Assembly (NCBI GenBank): GCA_016867265.1
Contig: VGJW01000007.1
Span: 62,001-126,000, forward strand
Source of the DNA: Candidatus Tanganyikabacteria bacterium
Lineage (GTDB): Bacteria > Cyanobacteriota > Sericytochromatia > S15B-MN24 > VGJW01
DNA: 64,000 bases
Reading direction: 5' to 3'
Both the position numbers and the translations under genes were made by a program. The notes beneath the pieces are model-generated. The model saw only the letters and a list, made by a program, of their open reading frames with translations. It was not told the origin of the DNA and ran no database searches. Below, one piece after another: positions 60,497 through 64,000 of this stretch; position 1 is the first letter of the stretch; each line of letters starts with the position of its first letter.

Positions 60497-60862
60497 ATGT
60501 CACTTGGAGTTCGCGAAGGCTTCGCCGTTACACCTTCCGCCCTGCCGGTCGCGCCACAAGTCGCGGCCCCGAAAGCTGTCGGCGGCGGGTTCGCCCTGCA
60601 GTTCGCCGTCACCGAGTCAGGCCTGCCGGTCAAGCAGGATAATTTCCAGCGGTCCGCCGCCGTTGGCCGTCTGGTGACGCAATTCGCCGTCACCGAGTCC
60701 GACCTGCCCGTGGCACCCGCGCCGGCGCGCGGGGCCGTCATCGGCCGCGGGTTGGTGACGCAGTTTGCCGTGACGGAATCGGACCTGCCTGTCCAAGGCA
60801 ACATCCTGCAGCGCGCATTGGCCTTCGGCCGCGGGCTCATCACCAAGTTCACGCTGATCTGA
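60497..60862 (+). CDS. Small protein with an exact 27-residue repeat, possible multi-core peptide precursor
   Basis: A 121-residue protein; GGAGAGG lies eight bases before the ATG. A ten-residue motif recurs at residues 9, 36, 63 and 90, a strict 27-residue spacing: FAVTPSALPV, FAVTESGLPV, FAVTESDLPV, FAVTESDLPV. It is preceded by LVTQ or similar from the second copy, and a truncated unit (LITKFTLI) ends the protein. The spacers vary in sequence but not in length. No Cys and no signal peptide. Conserved Thr, Ser, Glu and Asp inside identical cores, with variable spacers, recall multi-core precursors of modified peptides; no modifying ligase is adjacent. A repetitive structural protein is the alternative. 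Confidence 0.75.
   Translation: MSLGVREGFAVTPSALPVAPQVAAPKAVGGGFALQFAVTESGLPVKQDNFQRSAAVGRLVTQFAVTESDLPVAPAPARGAVIGRGLVTQFAVTESDLPVQGNILQRALAFGRGLITKFTLI
60520..60793 (+). repeat. 81-base-period coding repeat, four units
   Basis: The DNA coding for the FAVTxSxLPV cores begins near 60521, 60602, 60683 and 60764. Units 2-4 share TTCGCCGTCACCGAGTC with synonymous changes, so the protein motif is held more firmly than the DNA. That points to selection on the peptide. Confidence 0.75.
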
Positions 60863-60893
60863 GGCAACCGAGCCGGGCCGGGCCTGGAGGCTT

Positions 60894-62012
60894 CTAGCGG
60901 CGCTGCGCCTCGGCCAGTGCCTTGGAGGTCACGGCCAACCGCTCGCCAAGGATCCGGGCGAGATTGAGGGTGACCTTGCTGGCGACGCCGGGCTGTTGGC
61001 TGGCCAGCTTGAGGAACGAGTCCTCGGACAGCACCATCACCTCGCCGTCCTTGAAGACCTCGACGTCGGCGCTGCGCGGCGCGTCGGCCAGAAAGGCCAT
61101 CTCGCCGACGATCTCGCCGGGGCCAAGCAGGGACACGGGCTTGGACAACCCGGGCAAGGTCACGCCAAGCATGCCTTTGAGAATCAGGTAGAACTCGCGC
61201 CCGGTATCTCCAGCGGCCAGCAACTTGTCCCCGGTGCGGATCGGCAGGATGGTCCCGGCCTTCATGACCGATCCGGCCTCGTCGGAAGACAGGCTGGAGA
61301 AGAGCGGAATCGCCTCGAGGGGGTTGACGTTCATCCTATCGCCAAGCATCGCCCAGAATTCGCCCTTGGGGTACATGCCGGGGTTGGCCGGCAAGTCGTA
61401 ATCCGGGAATCGGCTGGCAAAGAAGTCGGAATCGTTGCGGCCGGCGGCCACCGCGGCGAGCTTGGCCGCGAGGGGGGAGTGGATCCGGGCGAGATGGGCC
61501 AGGTCGAACAGCACGAGGACCATGGGCACGCGGTAGCCCAGGGGGTCCTGGAAGTTGTCCTTGTAGCGCCGGAAACCCAGCTGCTCGTAGGGGGCTACGA
61601 GGTGGGGCGAGCAATAGCTGAAGGCAAGACGGATACCGTTCTCGATCGCCCACCTGAGCGCGAAGTCCGACAGCAGGTCGCCGACCCCGGAAACGCCGGG
61701 ACGCGCGACCAGGCGAGAGACCACCGCGATGTGCTCGGGCGGGACATCCGAGAACTGGTCCAGCGCGTAGAGGCGGCCCAGGTCCTGGGAAACAGTGCCG
61801 TCGGACAGGCGGTTGAGACGAATCGCCCCCACCAGCTCGCCATCCCGGGCGACAAAGGCCTGGACGCCCGTCGCGTCCTCCTCGTCGACGACCCGGCGCG
61901 TGGCGTCATCGGCCGACGGCAGCTGCCGCTTGAGTTGGGCGACGATGATGCCGTAGCGGAAGCCCGCGATGGCTTCACGCTGGGCGTCGGTGATGGCGAG
62001 CTCGACCTTCAC
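60894..62012 (-). CDS. GNAT-like acyltransferase fused to a cyclic-nucleotide-binding domain
   Basis: A 372-residue protein. Residues of about 15-170 read as a GNAT/autoinducer-synthase-like acyltransferase (GFRYGIIVAQLKRQL; ELVGAIRLNRLSDG; ALRWAIENGIRLAFSYCSPHLVAPYEQLGFRRY). Residues of about 240-350 form a cNMP-binding domain with the phosphate-binding cassette LGPGEIVGEMAFLADAPRSADVEV. An acyl transfer controlled by cAMP or cGMP is the simplest reading. The class III cyclase at 47858-49723 could supply the signal. GGAGG lies five bases before GTG 62012. Confidence 0.85.
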   Translation of the reverse strand: MKVELAITDAQREAIAGFRYGIIVAQLKRQLPSADDATRRVVDEEDATGVQAFVARDGELVGAIRLNRLSDGTVSQDLGRLYALDQFSDVPPEHIAVVSRLVARPGVSGVGDLLSDFALRWAIENGIRLAFSYCSPHLVAPYEQLGFRRYKDNFQDPLGYRVPMVLVLFDLAHLARIHSPLAAKLAAVAAGRNDSDFFASRFPDYDLPANPGMYPKGEFWAMLGDRMNVNPLEAIPLFSSLSSDEAGSVMKAGTILPIRTGDKLLAAGDTGREFYLILKGMLGVTLPGLSKPVSLLGPGEIVGEMAFLADAPRSADVEVFKDGEVMVLSEDSFLKLASQQPGVASKVTLNLARILGERLAVTSKALAEAQRR

Positions 62013-62091
62013 GGGAACCTCCAGAAGCAACGTAACGTCCTAGGATACCGACTGCACCTGCAGCAGGCAACCGACGGTACTGCGCCGGTCC

Positions 62092-62664
62092 TCAGGCCGG
62101 GACGACCTCGATGTCCGGATCGACACCCTGGCGCAGCATCCGCCTGATGGCATCCAGTGTCCCCGCGGCCGAACTGGGGCAAGTCCCGCACGCTCCCTGG
62201 TAACGAATGGTCAGGACGCGGTTCTCGAAGCCAAGCACCTCGAGGCCGCCGCCATCGCCGGCCAGCGCCGGCATGATGGTCTGCTCAAGGACCACGAGGA
62301 TGCGGCCCAGCATCTCGGCCTCGGGCCCTTCCACGGGAATCCGGCTGCCCGGACGCAGTCGGGGCTTGTCCGAAGTGCCCGGTTCGACGACGCGAACCGC
62401 CGGTTCCGTCGCCTCGAGCACCTCGCGCACCCGCCGCCGCAGGGGCAGCCAGTCGGCGTCGGCCGTCTTGGTCACGGTCGCGAAGTCGGGTGTCACGTAG
62501 AGCTCGGTCACGGACCCGGTCGCGAAGATGGCCGTGGCCATCGAGTCCCTGAGCGCGTCGTTGGTCGAGGCGTAGACCTCGGCACCCGCCGCAAGCAACG
62601 GTTGATCGACCCGGAACATCAGGGCCAGCGGATTGGGGGTGCGTTCGATATGCGTGACTTTCAC
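62092..62664 (-). CDS. Nfu-type iron-sulfur cluster scaffold
   Basis: A 190-residue protein. The N-terminal Nfu_N domain starts HIERTPNPLALMFRV, and the C-terminal NifU-like domain holds IMPALAGDGGGLEVLGFE and the cluster-binding CxxC in YQGACGTCPSSAAGTL. It carries 4Fe-4S clusters to target enzymes such as LipA, which is also in this window. The GTG start at 62664 is fixed by the Nfu_N homology and by TATCAT six bases upstream. Confidence 0.93.
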   Translation of the reverse strand: MKVTHIERTPNPLALMFRVDQPLLAAGAEVYASTNDALRDSMATAIFATGSVTELYVTPDFATVTKTADADWLPLRRRVREVLEATEPAVRVVEPGTSDKPRLRPGSRIPVEGPEAEMLGRILVVLEQTIMPALAGDGGGLEVLGFENRVLTIRYQGACGTCPSSAAGTLDAIRRMLRQGVDPDIEVVPA

Positions 62665-62670
62665 GCGCCC

Positions 62671-62676
62671 ATGATA
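62671..62676 (-). promoter_or_regulatory. -10 element six bases before the Nfu start (leaderless)
   Basis: TATCAT on the minus strand, six bases before GTG 62664. It lies in the 13-base gap after the permease gene, so Nfu may have its own promoter there. Confidence 0.45.
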
Positions 62677-62677
62677 G

Positions 62678-63976
62678 CTAGTCGTGGCGGAGCGCACGCG
62701 CCGGATCGAGCCGGACAGCCCGCCGGGCGGGGTAGATTGCGGCCAGCAGACACATCCCCACCGCCAGGAGCAGTGCGGACAACAGCAGGGCAGGAGACCA
62801 CGAGAAGACCCGCTGGGGATCGCCTCCCATCTTGCGGAACCAGGCATCGGCCAGCACCCCGACGGCTTGTCCCGTACCGAGCGCCATCAGAATGCCGAGG
62901 ACACCCCCGAGCAGTCCGTGGAGCGCCGCCTCGGCGAGAAACAACGCCATGACCGTTCGATCCCGGCCGCCCAGGGCCTTCAGCAGGCCAATCTCGCGCG
63001 TCCGCTCGAGCACGGAAGTGATCATCGTGTTGGCGATACCCAGGCTGGCCACCAGCAGGGCGACGCCGCCAATCAGAATGAGCAGGCCGTCGACAAGCAG
63101 GAACAGCGGGCGGGAACGCTCCAGGACGGATGCGAACGAAACGGTCCGGTAACCGGCCTTGGCCACCTGGCGCTCGACGTCGGCGAGGACTGCCGGGTCC
63201 TCGAGGCGGATGGAGGCGCTGTAGGACGTCCCGAGACGGCTGGCACCGGGCATCCGGGCGAGCAGGTCCTGCTCAATCGCGCGGGCCGTGCCGTAGGGCA
63301 GGAAGAAAGCCGCCCCGAGCGATCCGAACCCGACCCGCTCCCGCGCCACGACTCCCACGATCCTGAGTTCGCGGGCCAACGAGCCACCGCCCGAGAACAA
63401 GCCGAAGGGCGACGCAACCTGCAAGACCCGGTCTATGAACGCGCCACCAGGTGCGACCCGCACCACCTGTCCCGGAGCGCGCTCTGGCGCCCAGCCCAGG
63501 CCGCGGGCCACCGCGGACGTCACGATGATCTCGGGGGCCAGTTCGGAAGTAAAGTATTGCCCGGCCACCCGTTCGTCGAACTGGGCCGCCTCGCGGGCAT
63601 CCACGGGCATGGCCACGGCAATGCCCTGGGCCTTGCCGGTCCCGCCCGACACGCGCGCCCTGACCGGCAGGCGGATGTCCCGATCCACGCGGCGCACCCC
63701 CGGCAAATGACGAAACCTGTCGAGCGCCTTCTCGTCGAGAGGCAGGCGCTTCTGGCTGCCGTCCTCGCCTTCCTTGAAGGGCAGGACCGTGATGGCCTGC
63801 AGGAAACCGCCGCGCAGCAAGCGGTCCCGGAAGTTGTCCTGCAGGCCGCGCCCCAGCGCAAACAGCGTCGTGAAGGCCGCGACGCCGATGGCTACGCCCA
63901 GCGTCGTCAGCACGCTGCGCAAGGTCGCGGCACGCCACTGCGACCAAGCCAACGACCACAGGTCCGACGCGGTCAT
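62678..63976 (-). CDS. MacB/FtsX-family ABC transporter permease
   Basis: A 432-residue membrane protein. One N-terminal helix (RSVLTTLGVAIGVAAFTTLFALG) is followed by a large periplasmic domain (about residues 45-275) and three C-terminal helices. The FtsX signature is NTMITSVLERTREIGLLKALGGRDRTVMALFLAEAALHG, read in pieces. Family members work by mechanotransmission with a separate ATPase, exporting lipoproteins, peptides or toxins. The start overlaps the stop of a gene mostly outside the window. Confidence 0.92.
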   Translation of the reverse strand: MTASDLWSLAWSQWRAATLRSVLTTLGVAIGVAAFTTLFALGRGLQDNFRDRLLRGGFLQAITVLPFKEGEDGSQKRLPLDEKALDRFRHLPGVRRVDRDIRLPVRARVSGGTGKAQGIAVAMPVDAREAAQFDERVAGQYFTSELAPEIIVTSAVARGLGWAPERAPGQVVRVAPGGAFIDRVLQVASPFGLFSGGGSLARELRIVGVVARERVGFGSLGAAFFLPYGTARAIEQDLLARMPGASRLGTSYSASIRLEDPAVLADVERQVAKAGYRTVSFASVLERSRPLFLLVDGLLILIGGVALLVASLGIANTMITSVLERTREIGLLKALGGRDRTVMALFLAEAALHGLLGGVLGILMALGTGQAVGVLADAWFRKMGGDPQRVFSWSPALLLSALLLAVGMCLLAAIYPARRAVRLDPARALRHD

Positions 63977-64000
63977 GCCCCACCCCCTGCCAGCCGGCCG
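63973..64000 (-). CDS. C-terminal end of the upstream gene (partial), probably the ABC ATPase
   Basis: Only eight codons (GRLAGGGA) and the TGA are in view; the TGA overlaps the permease start (ATGA). A MacB-type ATPase gene is expected here, but the residues do not show it. Confidence 0.4.

Noticed and set aside
60497-60862. The 81-base repeat as a CRISPR array
   Set aside because: Repeats are coding, differ at synonymous sites and keep a protein motif in frame; spacing and spacer type do not fit CRISPR.
1-64000. Insertion sequences, prophage or integrative element associated with the tyrosine recombinase
   Set aside because: The recombinase has XerC/XerD length and chromosomal context; no tRNA, att repeats or phage genes were seen.

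Overview
The window is a 64 kb stretch of a GC-rich bacterial chromosome. It is densely packed: most neighbouring genes overlap by 1-4 bases (ATGA, GTGA, TTGA), and no gap without a gene exceeds about 165 bases. Lipoprotein and Sec signal peptides are frequent. The topA-trmFO-recombinase neighbourhood, the folate-dependent tRNA methyltransferase TrmFO, the two-domain KaiC-like ATPase and the repeat-bearing NHL lipoproteins suggest a lineage near the Cyanobacteriota (Sericytochromatia-like). This placement is an inference from gene content; Deinococcota or another deep diderm lineage is not excluded. No rRNA, tRNA, CRISPR array, insertion sequence or origin was seen.

Layout. 1-6571: end of topA, trmFO, a broken KaiC-like ATPase plus a broken histidine kinase, a HEAT protein, thymidine kinase and a XerC/XerD recombinase. 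6616-10949: two large unrecognised proteins. 10956-19212: an HD phosphohydrolase, lipA and a branched-chain 2-oxoacid dehydrogenase operon (E1alpha, E1beta, E2, two exported proteins, E3). 19225-28395: a 1064-residue FAD/PLP fusion protein followed by cobalamin uptake (btuF, btuC, btuD) and cobalamin adenosylation and nucleotide-loop genes (cobO, cobT, cobS, cobC). 28406-34698: accessory repeat and hydrolase-like proteins around a peroxide-defence pair (exported glutathione peroxidase, divergent AhpC) and a CDF transporter. 34731-41699: SOUL, DUF2147, DUF167 and DUF2237 genes, a TrmN6-like methyltransferase, two tandem NHL-propeller lipoproteins and a MESH1-like alarmone hydrolase. 41709-46492: a tandem pair of C39-like cysteine-protease-like genes (one degenerate), YedK and a PhoD-like phosphatase. 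46479-51271: purB, a class III cyclase and a CHAP/NlpC-type protein. 51284-58160 (minus): tldD, tldE, a heterodimeric ABC exporter and a thioredoxin-like gene. 58209-64000: a thioesterase, a TM/TPR protein, a cupredoxin, a small repeat protein, a GNAT/cNMP-binding protein, an Nfu-type scaffold and a MacB-like permease.

The strongest find is the thioredoxin-like gene at 51284-51745. Its reading frame is interrupted only by a TGA at the first position of the redox-active CxxC (giving UxxC). A GC-rich hairpin with a GGUCU apical loop lies 17 bases downstream, matching the core of the E. coli fdhF SECIS. This is a candidate selenoprotein at the end of a tldD-tldE-ABC exporter operon. About 2.3 kb beyond the start of that operon lies a 121-residue protein built on an exact 27-residue period, which could be a multi-core peptide precursor. 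Also notable are the FAD-PLP fusion heading the B12 operon, decay of the KaiC/histidine kinase pair, the degenerate protease copy, and a recurrent -10 element placed 6-8 bases before the start codon (leaderless transcription). Several single-base indels mean that assembly error must be weighed for every broken gene.
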